Shown here piece after piece: positions 52,027-62,449 of a stretch of DNA of 64,000 nt. Positions within the stretch are counted from its first letter, which is position 1. Each line of letters begins with the position of its first letter. Under the pieces are notes generated by a model. That model saw only the letters and a program-made list of their open reading frames with translations, had not been told where the DNA came from and searched no databases. The DNA is taken from contig OY759222.1 in the NCBI GenBank assembly GCA_963662175.1, positions 16,812,222 through 16,876,221 of the forward strand. The letters run 5' to 3'. Source of the stretch: Aradus depressus (Eukaryota > Arthropoda > Insecta > Hemiptera > Aradidae). Position numbers and translations under genes: made by a program.

Positions 52027-52369
52027 GTTAGGTTAGGTTTTATGACTCATGCTCGGGCTTTAACTACGAGGTCATATCGCCTACTACCAGAGCGCTCTTT
52101 CGTCACTCTGGTGGACATGAGCCCGACTCTACTGTGGGAGTCCTAAATTTTGCCTACCCTACATTTTTATTCACCTAGGATAGGGGTCTTTAACGAGTAC
52201 CTGACATCGTACAGGCTCGGGACCATCGCTTAACGTCCCATCCGAAGGACGGCGTGCGTAAGTTTATTTTACCTCCCAAATAAAATAAACTAAAAGGCCT
52301 CGGTCGGGTTTCGAACCCACGATCTTGAGCTCAGAAGGCAAGCACGCATACCACTGAGCTACCGGCGCC
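52027..52369 (-). mobile_element. tRNA-derived SINE, full length (best copy)
   Basis: On -: GGCGCCGGTAGCTCAGTGG (box A), GTGGGTTCGAAACCCGACC (box B), body, and the 3' end CATAAAACCTAACCTAACC, that is, two to three TTAGG-type units. Internal promoter boxes are intact. Flanking TATATA..GTTATA words on both sides may be the target duplication. Confidence 0.92.
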
Positions 52370-52564
52370 TATATAAAGTTATATATTATATATTACAGAA
52401 TATTCATGAAAATAGTTGGCTGTAGTTCGGCTGAAGCCGGATGTGCAATGTTCCGTTGCACCCTTATATGACTTCAACTTGCACTATTATATGACACATT
52501 TCTGATTTTTACCTTTTCATGCTTCTTTTTTGGGAAAGTAGGTAGTGATAATGATTTCTTCTTA

Positions 52565-52690
52565 TTCTAATGCATGATTTTCATGGATTTATACTCCATT
52601 TGTGCAGAAGTTTCTCTACCTCTCTTCCCCTTTTTTGTGACTGTGATTTGGCTGAATGTAAATATCCATGGTTGCGAAGCCTTTATTAAC
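52565..52690 (+). repeat. Dispersed repeat H
   Basis: CTAATGCATGATTTTCATGG, TTATACTCCATTTGTG, CTCTTCCCCTTTTTTGTGAC, GGTTGCGAAG. The third copy is at 53790-53955. Confidence 0.7.
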
Positions 52691-52699
52691 TCAAGTTGC

Positions 52700-53690
52700 G
52701 ACAATGGTCCCCCAGGTCTGAGCTAGTACGTACTTAGGAACGTTAGGCATCACTGCTAGTATATGCCTGGCAACAGGGCGTCAACGGAATTAACCATGGA
52801 ACATTAGACCCCAGGCTAGGGTGGCCATCCGTCCGGGTTTTCCAGGACATGTCCTCTTTTTTTGACTGGGGGGGGGGGGGGGGGGGGGGCTGTCCGGGGT
52901 ACTTTTTTCATAATGTCAGGGTTTTTGATTTTTTTTTTTTTTTTTTAATTAAAAAGTTCAAAAATTATATAAAAAATGGTTCTATGGATGTATTTTTATT
53001 GTTTTACGCGTATCTGAATGGAATCAATATTTAACATTAATAATTGCCACTAGGGTGTATCGATACTTTTTTTGGGAATCGATTTGTATCCCACCTGTTT
53101 ATTAACTATATTGTTTTTAGTTCATGCTGTATTTGATTCTCCGAAAAAATTGTCCGTTAACAGTTTTCTTATTCTAAAAATTGCTTGATATAATCAAACG
53201 TGTTAACAACTTAATAATTGTGATGTTCTCAGACAAATTGGGAACACTGAAAAATATGAGACTGTCTTAGAAGTAAAAGATTGTTAATTATTTGTGAAGA
53301 AATTACTTGTAAGAAAAGTATGAAAATTTAAAGAAAAAGATGTAGTTTGTTCTAAATAAAACTTTGCAATAAAGATTTATATAAATTTTAAAATATTTAG
53401 TAAAAAATTTTGAGTCTGATCTGTCCTGGTTTTTAATGAGATAAGTCCTTGTTTTGTCCGGGTTTTTTACCGCTTCAGTCCGGGGTTTCAAAAATTTGAG
53501 ATGGCAACCCTACCCCAGGCTATTACGTGCTTATGACCGCAGGGCACCACAGCTAGTATGTACGTTGCAATTGCTGACACAAGTTAGTAAGTGCTTAGCA
53601 GCGCTGGTGACCATAGCTAGTATTTGTCGTACAACGGTGGGCACCCAAGCTAGTATTAACCGCGCAACGGTCGACGCTCTAGCTAAGGAA
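52700..53690 (+). repeat. 33-bp minisatellite, split by a hAT element
   Basis: AGCTAGTA-like unit starts at 52721, 52754, about 52787, then after the insertion 53551, 53582, 53615, 53648 and 53681: steps of 33, with one of 31. Units carry a GCAACGGTNGNCACCCA-like half. The array abuts a C run at 53691-53716. Confidence 0.78.
52817..53512. mobile_element. Non-autonomous hAT, 696 bp, exact 8-bp target duplication
   Basis: TIRs TAGGGTGGCCAT (left) and its counterpart TAGGGTTGCCAT (on -) are flanked by CCCCAGGC at 52809-52816 and 53513-53520. The interior has a G run (52867-52889), a T run and AT-rich filler, with GTCCGGGTTTT-like subterminal repeats at both ends. No transposase. Confidence 0.9.
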
Positions 53691-53789
53691 CCCCCCCCCC
53701 CCCCCCCCCCCCCCCCGCCACCCTTTTAAAATTTAGGGAGCCGTATAGCCCAAGTCTCAATTTGATTTTTAGAAATGCTATATTTCAAA

Positions 53790-53955
53790 TTAATGCATGA
53801 TTTTCAAGGATTTATACTCCATTTGTGAAGAAGTTTCTTTACCTCTCTTCCGCGTTTTAGTGACAGATTTGGCTGAATGTAATCCATGGTTGCGAAGTAA
53901 GACCTTTATTTATTAAAATAAGCTTTTCTTAGTCCTCATACACATTTTTCCTATA
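53790..53955 (+). repeat. Dispersed repeat H, third copy
   Basis: TTAATGCATGATTTTCAAGG, CCATTTGTGAAGAAG, GGCTGAATGTAATCCATGG; runs directly into a family A start at 53960 (TTTCCTCAGCTATACAACG). Confidence 0.68.
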
Positions 53956-54035
53956 ATTTCCTCAGCTATACAACGTATTAGGAAAGTTATGTAATCAGTG
54001 AAAAATTCAATGCGGAATTTTCTCAGGGTTTTTTC

Positions 54036-54139
54036 TCCTCCCAGATAAAAAAAAACCTAAGGGTTCTCGGCCGGGTTTCGAACCTGCAATCTTGAGCTCA
54101 GAAGGCAAGCAAGCTACCTCTAATTTACCGAGACCCTCA
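54036..54139 (-). mobile_element. SINE head fragment
   Basis: CTCGGCCGGGTTTCGAACC, TTGAGCTCAGAAGGC, then a decayed box A (CTCTAATTTACCG). Confidence 0.7.
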
Positions 54140-54988
54140 TATGTTATATATTGTGTATATGAACAAAACTTGTATTTCATAAACAATTTATTCTTTTTGA
54201 AATATATCTGGGTTGTTTTGTATGCTAGTGGAAAACCATCCCTGTATAATGGAAATAATTAGTTAGGTACCTCGAGAACAGAAATTTGGAAAAAGAGTAA
54301 GAAATTAATTAATTTCAACCCCTTATTTGGAGTTACGATTTTAAGGGTTTTCGTCCTTTTTTTTTTTTTTTTTTCTTAATTTGCCCGCCCATACACTTAA
54401 CGTCCAATTTTCACGCGGCTTCAGCAGTATGAAAGATGTATTAATATTGTTTATAATTATTATTTTTGAACTCTGGCCTTTTGGCACATTATAGAAGAAG
54501 CTTATTAAGATGCAAAAAAGTGGCACTTTAAAAAAAAAGTAAAAAAAAAAATTTAATTTACAACAGGGTTGTGCAGTATGTTAAAAACGGGTTTTATGAG
54601 GCCAAAAAATGTTGTTGTTTTTCTGTGATCTCACATGCAAGCCGAGACAAATGGAATCTTTGAAGCGTAAAAAATTTTGCACGCGTTCCTTTCGAAGTAA
54701 AAGTATACACGGGCCGTGTAATGTAACAGTCATGTGAGTTGAAGGAAGAACTTCAACGGTTTGTTGACAGGCGAAAAATTCAAATGACGTACTGTTTATC
54801 TCCATGGAAACTCCTGTAACGTTAGACCAATGAAAAAAAAAAAAAAAAAAAAAAGTAATAATTTAAAAAGAAATTGGAAAAATATAATTTTTTTTGTGAG
54901 AACCAGTTCCTCCTTTGCAGAATTTTCCATTTTCCGTATGCCCTCCGCCCTCATTGCAAGTTTTAAAAAAAATCGAAACACCATGTAC
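54140..54988. other. Unassigned AT-rich stretch
   Basis: Contains T and A runs (54358-54374, 54832-54854). Small frames on - have no recognisable domain. Confidence 0.4.
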
Positions 54989-54996
54989 TTCTGAGT

Positions 54997-55427
54997 TAGG
55001 GGTGTAAAACTATCGATGGCGATATCGGTAGTATCGATAGTTTTAAAAAATCGGGGCTATCGATAGTTTTTGAAGGCAACCCAGCATTGCCTCTTCTCTT
55101 CCCAAAACTTAAGGGGATCATCTCTGTCATTAAGGAGTCGTATTTCAGTGTACTGCCTCCAAATAATCAGTGCAAAGAAGTGATTAGTGGTGGATCCACA
55201 TCCTTATCGAAGTAACTCCACACATCGGACTTCCGTTTACGACTCATTTTTCAGTCAAAACAATAAAGTACGGTACGAGAATAGAAAATATTCAGTTCAA
55301 AGCAACGAAACACTCTACAAGAAAAATAAATGTAACCTTCCTTCGATTCATTGAACCCCGGAAATACATAGTCCTTAAACTATCGAAACTATCGTTAACG
55401 TCAACTATCGATAGTTTTGTATCCCTA
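54997..55427 (-). mobile_element. Non-autonomous hAT, 431 bp, exact 8-bp target duplication
   Basis: TTCTGAGT at 54989-54996 and 55428-55435 flanks TIRs TAGGGGTGTAAAACTATCG and (on -) TAGGGATACAAAACTATCG. Subterminal CTATCGATAG palindromes repeat several times. The - strand keeps both ends of a BED-type hAT transposase, fused by an internal deletion. Confidence 0.92.
55040..55247 (-). pseudogene. hAT transposase remnants (BED start and C-terminal piece)
   Basis: From ATG 55245-55247 on - the frame reads MSRKRKSDVWSYFDKDVD, the opening of a BED zinc finger transposase, then degrades. Further on another frame gives DRDDPLKFWEEKRQ, similar to the DxDPLxxWxxN segment in the hAT C-terminal half. 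About 500 codons between are missing. Confidence 0.65.
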
Positions 55428-55435
55428 TTCTGAGT

Positions 55436-56929
55436 CTTCATAGTCAGATTTTGTGTCATGTCGAGTCAATTCGTAACAGTTTTATCATTGGAAATCTTTT
55501 TTGTGTAAATGGCTTCTAAGGCTAACTTAAAAATCAGTGGAATAATCGAATATCGTTTCATGAATACTTGAGAGGGTTGCTAAGGTCCATCCCCCAAAGT
55601 GGAGAAGGGTGGGGAGGCGATATTCTCAATATTGTGGTAAGAAAGGATATTGTGAGGAGGACTTGATCCTCGGAAAAGGAACAAGCCCCAGGAGACAAAA
55701 ACCTATTATCCTTACAGCTTCTACAGAACGGCATTCCTCCAAATCTAGATCATCCCATAAGTTTTTTTTTTACTTTATTTTGAGTAATATGACCATGAGT
55801 AAATTTGATGATAAAAAATATATCGGTTAGTTATCGGCATTGTACTTCCCCAGAACGAATTATTAAATTAACCTTTCGCTCCCCCTTATGATCAACAGAT
55901 GACTTACATGGGGTTCCTAAAAAAATTATAAGAAAAGTTTATATATCGATAACATATATCTGTATAAAACATTAAATAAAAAAAAATTATTGTCTATGTA
56001 TAAAAGAATGTAATATATTCGAAACAAAGTGAAAATATTAAATTGAAATAATTAAAAAATAAAATAAACATAAGAAGCCCCTCAACTCAAGACCCCTCGA
56101 AACACCCCCCGTTCTCTGCCATCCCCATCTCTCCAACTTAATGGAGACAGGAGAGACGGGGGGGGTTCGAGTGATCCCCACTCGCCCTACCTGTCACTGT
56201 CCAGCAGTGGAGGCAGGCCAAAAAGGAAACCACACCCTAAATATGTTTGCTAAATTGGAGTAAAATTATAGGTTTATATCTACAATCGTTTCTGCGGTAG
56301 AATGCTCACAACAACACGATCAAGGATTTTTGCACGATTACACCTATAGTATAAAATCGAACAGTTAGTAGAGATAATAAAAGAAAAGGGCGTTCTTAAT
56401 CAGTATAGTTGTGGTTAAAAAATATGACCTTGGAAGTACGTGAAGATGGCCAACAGTTAGCAGCATTGGAGAGAGGACTTCCTGGTATATCGCGATTAAG
56501 ATGAACAATTTTAATCCCATTGTGGAGTAATCCACTCGAGGGATGTAAGAGGGGATAAACATAAACGTAATCATCTCAGAAGTTGGGTTGATTTGTAAAT
56601 TATCGATACTCTAGCAGATTCACCCTGGGGTAACTTCGTCTATTATGACTTAGTTACAACTTTCCTATCAAAAGATGTATAGGACTTGATAAGTAGACGA
56701 TTATAGTATACCCTGAAGTACAATATATTTTTATAATATGTGAGTTTTTTAAATTTTATTTTGCAACCTGTGAAATAATCTCTTCTCACAGGATGTGGTA
56801 TCTCACATTTTTCGAAATCTCTGTTTTGCAAAATTTCAAATGAATAGCGTTTCGTAGTTTCCAAGAAGCCCAACACAAAAACCTCAAAAACTGTAACGAA
56901 TGTAACAACGTTTAGTACGTTGATTCAAA
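55436..56929. other. Mixed stretch with small repeat pieces
   Basis: Recognised: family A end, inverted (GTACTTCCCCAGAACGAATT, 55840-55930); an RTE-like tail block (CTCTCCAACTTAATGGAGAC, CACTGTCCAGCAGTGGAGGC, 56095-56225) also seen at 58310-58375 and 47345-47390; repeat G (56285-56350). The remaining frames, including 73 residues at 55609-55830, are unrecognised. Confidence 0.42.
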
Positions 56930-57610
56930 AGTCCAGTTTGTTCATTAATTCTCTTTAATTAATTCGATCAGAGGGGATCTCAACCCAAAAACCGTAATAA
57001 ATGCCGAAATAATGATTGTATCGCCATGAGATTTCATATTTAAATTCAAGACACCATAAGTATGACACGTATTAATTTTCAACGGAATCGGCCGAAAAGA
57101 TAGGGGGGATCAGAGGGGAGCTCAACCCAAAAACCGTAATAAATGCCGAAATAATGATTGTATCGACATGAGATTTCATATTTAAATTCAAGACACCATA
57201 AGTATGACACGTATTAATTTTCAATGAAATCGGCCGAAAAGATAGGGGGATCAGAGGGGAGCTCAGCCCAAAAACCGTAATAAATGCCGAAATAATGATT
57301 GTAACGACATGAGATTTTATATTTAAATTCAAGACCCTATATGACACTTATTATTTTTCCGCGAAATTGGTTGAAGGGAAGAGGAGGATTAGGGAGGAGC
57401 CCCTAAGTCACTAAAACTCACCCAAAATCTTTTGTTTCAAAGACGTCCTTGGATCGAGGGGCTTAACTCAAAACCCGTAGTAACTGCCGATGTAATGAAT
57501 GTATCGACACGAAATTTAGTATAATAGTATATGCCTGTATAAGTCAACTATTAATTGAAACGATCGATTGGTGTAGGTAGAGCTAACATTTTGTTGATTA
57601 ATTCCCTCTG
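56930..57610 (+). repeat. Family A copy with an internal triplication
   Basis: The segment AACCCAAAAACCGTAATAAATGC starts at 56981, 57123 and 57264 (steps 142 and 141 bp), so one internal family A block is present three times in tandem with few differences. The normal 3' part follows (CTGCCGATGTAATGAATG, ACGATCGATTGGTG). Confidence 0.85.
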
Positions 57611-57611
57611 A

Positions 57612-57839
57612 GTTAGAACATTCCTCGTGACATTTTTCTCTCATGTTGATGTCCTCTAGGTGAGGAGTAAAGGTGGTACAAAGTGGATTCCTGTGAAATC
57701 CGTTTCTTGATTGTACCATTTCCTCCAAGCAGAGGAGGATCTGTAAGGAATGGATGGAAGTATGAACCTGGTTCAAAGAAGACAAGACGTTTCCTATATT
57801 CCAGGTTCTTAGAATCTTCACCTTAACCAAAGCCCACAT
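57612..57839 (-). other. Unrecognised open segment next to family A
   Basis: On - an open frame begins at 57839 and stays open into family A. The non-repeat part (about 76 residues: MWALVKVKILRTW...EDINMREKCHEEC) has balanced composition but no domain that I recognise. It could be part of a retroelement ORF or an exon. Confidence 0.22.
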
Positions 57840-58254
57840 TTCACGGTTTTCTTACACAATTCGTTCACACACTACGTTCACTTCTCGGCTCCACTGTTCA
57901 TTTTTGCAAAGAAAAATTCCAAATATTCCTTTTTTTTTTTTTTTTTTTCTATTCTTTCTTCTTACTTCCCAAGCTTTTTTTTTTTTTTATTCTACAATCT
58001 TTACAAAAACAATAACAATAAGCAGAAGTGATGACTATAAGAAGACTGATGACAAAATATGTCAAACATAATAAGAAGCAAAAAAGAAATGAATAATCAA
58101 AAAATAATAGCAACCGTATACAAAAATAAATAAATAGAATCTGTACTAAATCAATGGTTGTAGAGGAATAAACAGAAACCATTAAATAAAAGATATAAAG
58201 AAAATTAAAAAAAATAAATGAATTAATTAATTAATTTAAAAAAAATTAAAATAC

Positions 58255-58445
58255 ATAAGAAACTCGACGAGGACAGCACCAGTAGGACTCCCGTATAATG
58301 TCACATACCATTCTCCAACTACTGGAGAGGGGAGGAGACTATCCCTCTCAACAAACTATCCAGCAGTGGAGGAAGACCAGGAGGCTGGGCATCGAAAGGA
58401 CAGAGGCGTGAGGGGATCACCAGTCCTCTTAAAAATGGGGTGTGA
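58255..58445 (+). repeat. RTE-like tail block
   Basis: CATTCTCCAACTACTGGAGAGG, AACTATCCAGCAGTGGAGG, AATGGGGTGTGAAAAATGG, in the same order as 56095-56240. The CCAGCAGTGG word is common at RTE-type LINE 3' ends; assignment is tentative. Confidence 0.42.
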
Positions 58446-58614
58446 AAAATGGATAAAATAAAATGAATAAATTAATAAAATACAAAAAAAAAATATAAAG
58501 TACAAATTAAAGTAGATCGCGAGGCCAATGCCGCCTCAGCCTTCTTGGAGGATTGTGCGGATGGGATTGTGATAAGGATTTGGCAAGAGGATTATTGTGG
58601 AAGAAGAGGTTCGT

Positions 58615-58985
58615 GTGACTTCTCCAGCTATACGAACTATATGGGAAATGTATGAAAAAAAATAAAAAATTAATATTTAGGATTTTTCATGAATAGAATG
58701 AATGTATCTATACGAAATTTTATCTGTATATCCAAAACTCTCTAAGGACGACACCTATTAATATTCAACTGAAGAGGAGTTCCTTAAGGAACTATAGTAA
58801 TCGTGCGAAAATAGTATAACTAACTGTTTTTACCATTTTCGCGATGATATCTGTGTGAGCATCTGATTGGATATTCAAAAACGATTGTAGCAATGAACTT
58901 GAAATTTGAAATAACTCAGATCTGAATCGATTTTGGACAAATTTCTTCAAATTTAAATTATACAGAATAGCAAGAGTTCTAATTG
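58615..58985. repeat. Family A start joined to repeat G
   Basis: 58620-58770: TCCAGCTATACGAACTATATGG, ATGTATCTATACGAAATTTTATC, AAGGACGACACCTATT. 58790-58980: repeat G (ACTATAGTAATCGTGCGAAAA, TTCGCGATGATATCTG). Confidence 0.58.
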
Positions 58986-59559
58986 AAGCCTAACGTCCTT
59001 TCCGAAGGACGGCGTGCTCAATGTTTATGGGACTTTCATAATCGGTGATTTATCGACTTCTTTTTTTTTTAACTAGATGATTTGGTCCTTTGGGCCGAAT
59101 AGGTTATATGTGGAGGACCAATTAAAATGCATAGGAGTATCCGAGCCCTTAAATTAGATTCATTATGGAATATGCGACATTTCATAATTACAAAGCCATT
59201 AAACTGGCTCGTGAAGGGGGCCTTAGGGAATTTTGTCATATTTTAAAATTTCTAACATAATAGGTTGTTTGTAATTTGCTTCTAAAACATGTATACTCTA
59301 CGTAGTTATTTACAGTCTTTAGGGATCTAGCCAATGACGATAACCACTACACCATCGGGAGATAGCAATGTGGTTAGCTATTAGCGTCGCTGGCTGCGAT
59401 ACCTGCTGGTCTAGTGGCTAATAACAAAAAAAAAAAGTTTCTTCCCTAGCACGAATTAATCAGTAAAGTTTTTGCTCTCCCTCCCAAACCTATAATATAA
59501 TAATAAAATATATAAAATAAAATAAACAAATAATAATATTATCAATATTATTACACTTC

Positions 59560-59755
59560 CTGTAGGCATTTTGGTCTTCTACTAAATTTTGATTTCTGCA
59601 GTAGTTTCCGAAAAAAGAGCCCTAATAAAAAATATTGGAAGTTCATGACATGCAATTTTTAATAAAGTGCACGTAGGTATATAAAAAAATTTCAATTAAC
59701 AATTAATTAATTTGGATTCTTCTAAATATATAATTCTGAGATGTCATAAAATGTT
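59560..59755 (+). repeat. Dispersed repeat C, third copy
   Basis: GGTCTTCTACTAAATTTTGATTTC, CAGTAGTTTCCG, AAAATTTCAATTAAC; same orientation as 17000-17205. Confidence 0.68.
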
Positions 59756-59865
59756 TCTAAATTTGCAAAAATGTTCAATGTTATCCAAAGGTATTTTTTT
59801 ATTTGGTTGACAGTGAAAATGAATAACAAAGAGTCGAGAAGAAATTCACTCTCAGAATTACGTTA

Positions 59866-60599
59866 TACAGAAAACACTCGTTTCAACGAACTTAAAGGGA
59901 CCAGAAGCAGTTCGTTATAACGAAGTTCGTAATATCCAAATTAAAAAAAAAAATTGTGTAGGTTCATATGTAGGTACATAAAAACAATTTTTTTAAGGCA
60001 ACGCAATATATTATATTAAAACATTAGAGGACTTATTCTAGTTACAGAAAGGCACAGAATCAATCACATAAATAAAAAAATTGTCACATATGAAAAGAAG
60101 AATATTTAAAAAAAAAAATAGAATAAGAAAAGAAGAAATAGTAAAACAAAACAAAAAAACTCATAATTTGTGCCTATATACATACCTTCACTTATATTAT
60201 ACAAATGATGGTTTAGGATGACATCAAGGAGTAAAAACAAAAAAAAACTGACGCACAACCTTCCTTTTTTAACTCGTATGACACGAAAATGAACTGGAAT
60301 TTCTGATAAGTAAACATTGCAAAAAGAAAATTTTCGCGGAAAACCAACAATTCCAGCTAGAAAGGGGAGGGAGAATCAACTATTTTCCGTGTGTTTATAC
60401 ATATTATGCCTTTCGAGTTCGTTATAACCGAGTTTTTTTCTCACTTGGGAATCCAGAAGTAGTTCGTATTAACCGTGTTATTTCGTTACAACGAAGTTGT
60501 TATGAGAAAATCAATGAGTTTTTTTAGAGGATTCTATTTTGGTTCGCTTTAACGAGGCGTTCGTTGTATCTGAGTTCGTTGTAACGAGGGTTTACTGTA
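59866..60599. mobile_element. Tigger/pogo-type MITE, 734 bp, TA target duplication
   Basis: TIRs TACAGAAAACACTCGTTTCAAC and (on -) TACAGTAAACCCTCGTTACAAC are flanked by TA (59864-59865, 60600-60601). Several TTCGTTATAACGAA-like subterminal repeats are typical of Tigger. No transposase. It is nested in a copy of MITE B, whose halves are at about 59840-59863 and 60602-60730. Confidence 0.85.
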
Positions 60600-60601
60600 T
60601 A

Positions 60602-61112
60602 ATGAAACAAGGAAAAGTGCGTATAGTAACACATTACCCAGTAATTCATATACCTAATACTACCAGTATGGAATGAATTTGAGGGGGAGGGGGGGTACAA
60701 AAGTTGTTGGTATAAGAAAGTCCGATAATGGCCACATCTCAAATATTTAAATAAATGATACATATTCCAAAATATATAATGTATGTGTATGGTTGGTTCA
60801 CGTTTTGTTGTAAGGCATCAGTGTATCTATGAGTGTTACGAACAAATGGCTTCTGAAGCCCTACTTAATTTAACTTGACTCTCCCCACTCAAGTGACAGC
60901 AGCTTAAATATTATCCTAATTATTTTCTTTTGATATTTTAAAAATATTATACTTAACAGATTGATCTTTTTTTTCCGACTTTTTTTTATACTAACATGTG
61001 CCTTGTGAGAATTGTTTTTCATAGGATTTGTACATATTGACATTTCGCTTCCATTGTTGATATGACTAAATATTGACAATGTACCAAATTTATATTGTGA
61101 TACACAAATAAT
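60602..61112. other. Right half of MITE B plus AT-rich sequence
   Basis: 60655-60730 shows CCAGTATGGAATGAATTTG and GTTGGTATAAGAAAGTCC, as at 4725-4790. The rest has no supported feature. Confidence 0.45.
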
Positions 61113-61113
61113 A

Positions 61114-61230
61114 GGAGGGCGGTAGCTCAGTGGTATGCGTGCTTGCCTTCTGAGCTCAAGGTCGTGGGTTTGAAACCCGGCCGTTCTTCGGATGAGACGT
61201 TAGGCGATGGTTCCGAGCCTGTACGATGTT
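61114..61230 (+). mobile_element. SINE 5' portion with intact pol III boxes
   Basis: GGGCGGTAGCTCAGTGGTATG (box A) and GTGGGTTTGAAACCCGG (box B, one change) followed by CGATGGTTCCGAGCCTGTACG; then truncated at a family A junction. Confidence 0.84.
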
Positions 61231-61385
61231 TCCGACCCCCCATGATTTCAAAAATATTGAAAAGGAATCCTGTTTGTATGTATGTGGACACAATAACTCC
61301 ATATAGAATGACTCATATAAATTTTCCAGCGAAATCAACCGAAAGCAAAGAGGAGAATCAGATGGAGGGGGGGGGTCCCAACACA

Positions 61386-61960
61386 ATAATCCTAATAATA
61401 ATAATAAATTTATTTCCGTTAAACCAATACATGGTAATAGGATACGTCAAAAGAATTTATACATTAAGATAGCTTATAAATTAGATTTATAACAACTTGA
61501 GTCTAACACATCTATGATTAGTAGTAATAACAAAACTATTAAAAAAAAGAAAAATGAAATTAATAAAAACTGAACAAATAAATACTTAAAAATATATGAG
61601 TACATAAACAAAATTAATAGGTACATGATACGTTTGTAATAAGTAGACACATTTTTAAATTTAATAAAAATTATGATAACTATTTTTCAAAAAAAACTCT
61701 TCGGAAGTGTTTTTATTCCAACGATGTTTCGGGACGTTCTTTCGTCCCATCATCAGGTCCCAATGTGCGAGATATAGAAAACAATGTAACTATAACAATA
61801 TATGAAAAATAATATATATATAAATTAATCAATTATAAATTACTTTATAAAAAAGTCTAAATAAATTATAAATGAATAAATAAAACAATAACATACATTG
61901 GATTGACCTTTAAGGTGTGGAGGAACTCTGCCCAAAAAATAAAAATGAAAGCTTTGAATA
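61386..61960 (-). mobile_element. LINE 3' UTR (family of 38660), complete to the tail
   Basis: On -: TTGGGCAGAGTTCCTCCACACC proximal end, hammerhead motif, then CCTATTACCATGTATTGG, TTTAACGGAAATAAATTTATTA and (TTA)n at 61388-61400. Colinear with 38660-39200 over its whole length. Confidence 0.82.
61715..61764 (-). ncRNA. Candidate hammerhead ribozyme (family 4)
   Basis: On -: core CTGATGA, extra T, stem II GGGACG-AAAGAA-CGTCCC (6 bp), GAA, stem III AC/AT (one mismatch), C cleavage base. Stem I has 3 bp, a 2x2 internal loop and 3 bp (ATT/AAT); an internal loop in stem I is normal for active natural hammerheads. Confidence 0.58.
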
Positions 61961-62449
61961 TCTGCTGAGGTAATGAATGTATTGACACAAACATTAGTTT
62001 GCGGATTAAGAAGCCACAATGTAAGACTTTTTAGTTTTAGTTTTAGTGCGAAAATGTATTGGATAGTTGTGCTGGGGAAGTACATTGTTTTTACTTAATT
62101 TTTGGACAACATGAAATGCTTTTGAAAACTCCGCATCGAATTTCTGATCGATTACATAACGTCCCCTATACCACCTAGTAATATTAGTGTGAGGTTGTTT
62201 GTTTTTTTCTTTAGATTTTTTTTATTCACCAATATAATGCATGTATGCAACAGTGCATAATTATCAATTTAGTATTACATAATTTTGTATGAGTGGAGGA
62301 GTCACGGGTATTGTATGACCTTCCTCTCCACGTCATTCTACCACCCATGCAAGCACTCTCACAAACTGCACTCTATTGTACCTCTTGTCAGTGTTGTATG
62401 CACTTTGTCATCCAAGCAAATCGCTCAATCTCATATATATTCCTGATTA

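Noticed and set aside
52020..52040. Interstitial telomere
   Set aside because: Only two or three TTAGG units occur, always at the SINE 3' end; too short for telomeric sequence.
52295..52369. tRNA gene at the head of SINE copies
   Set aside because: Box A and box B are present but the cloverleaf is incomplete and the sequence continues into the SINE body; it is repeated in over a dozen SINE copies, so these are SINE promoters, not tRNA genes.
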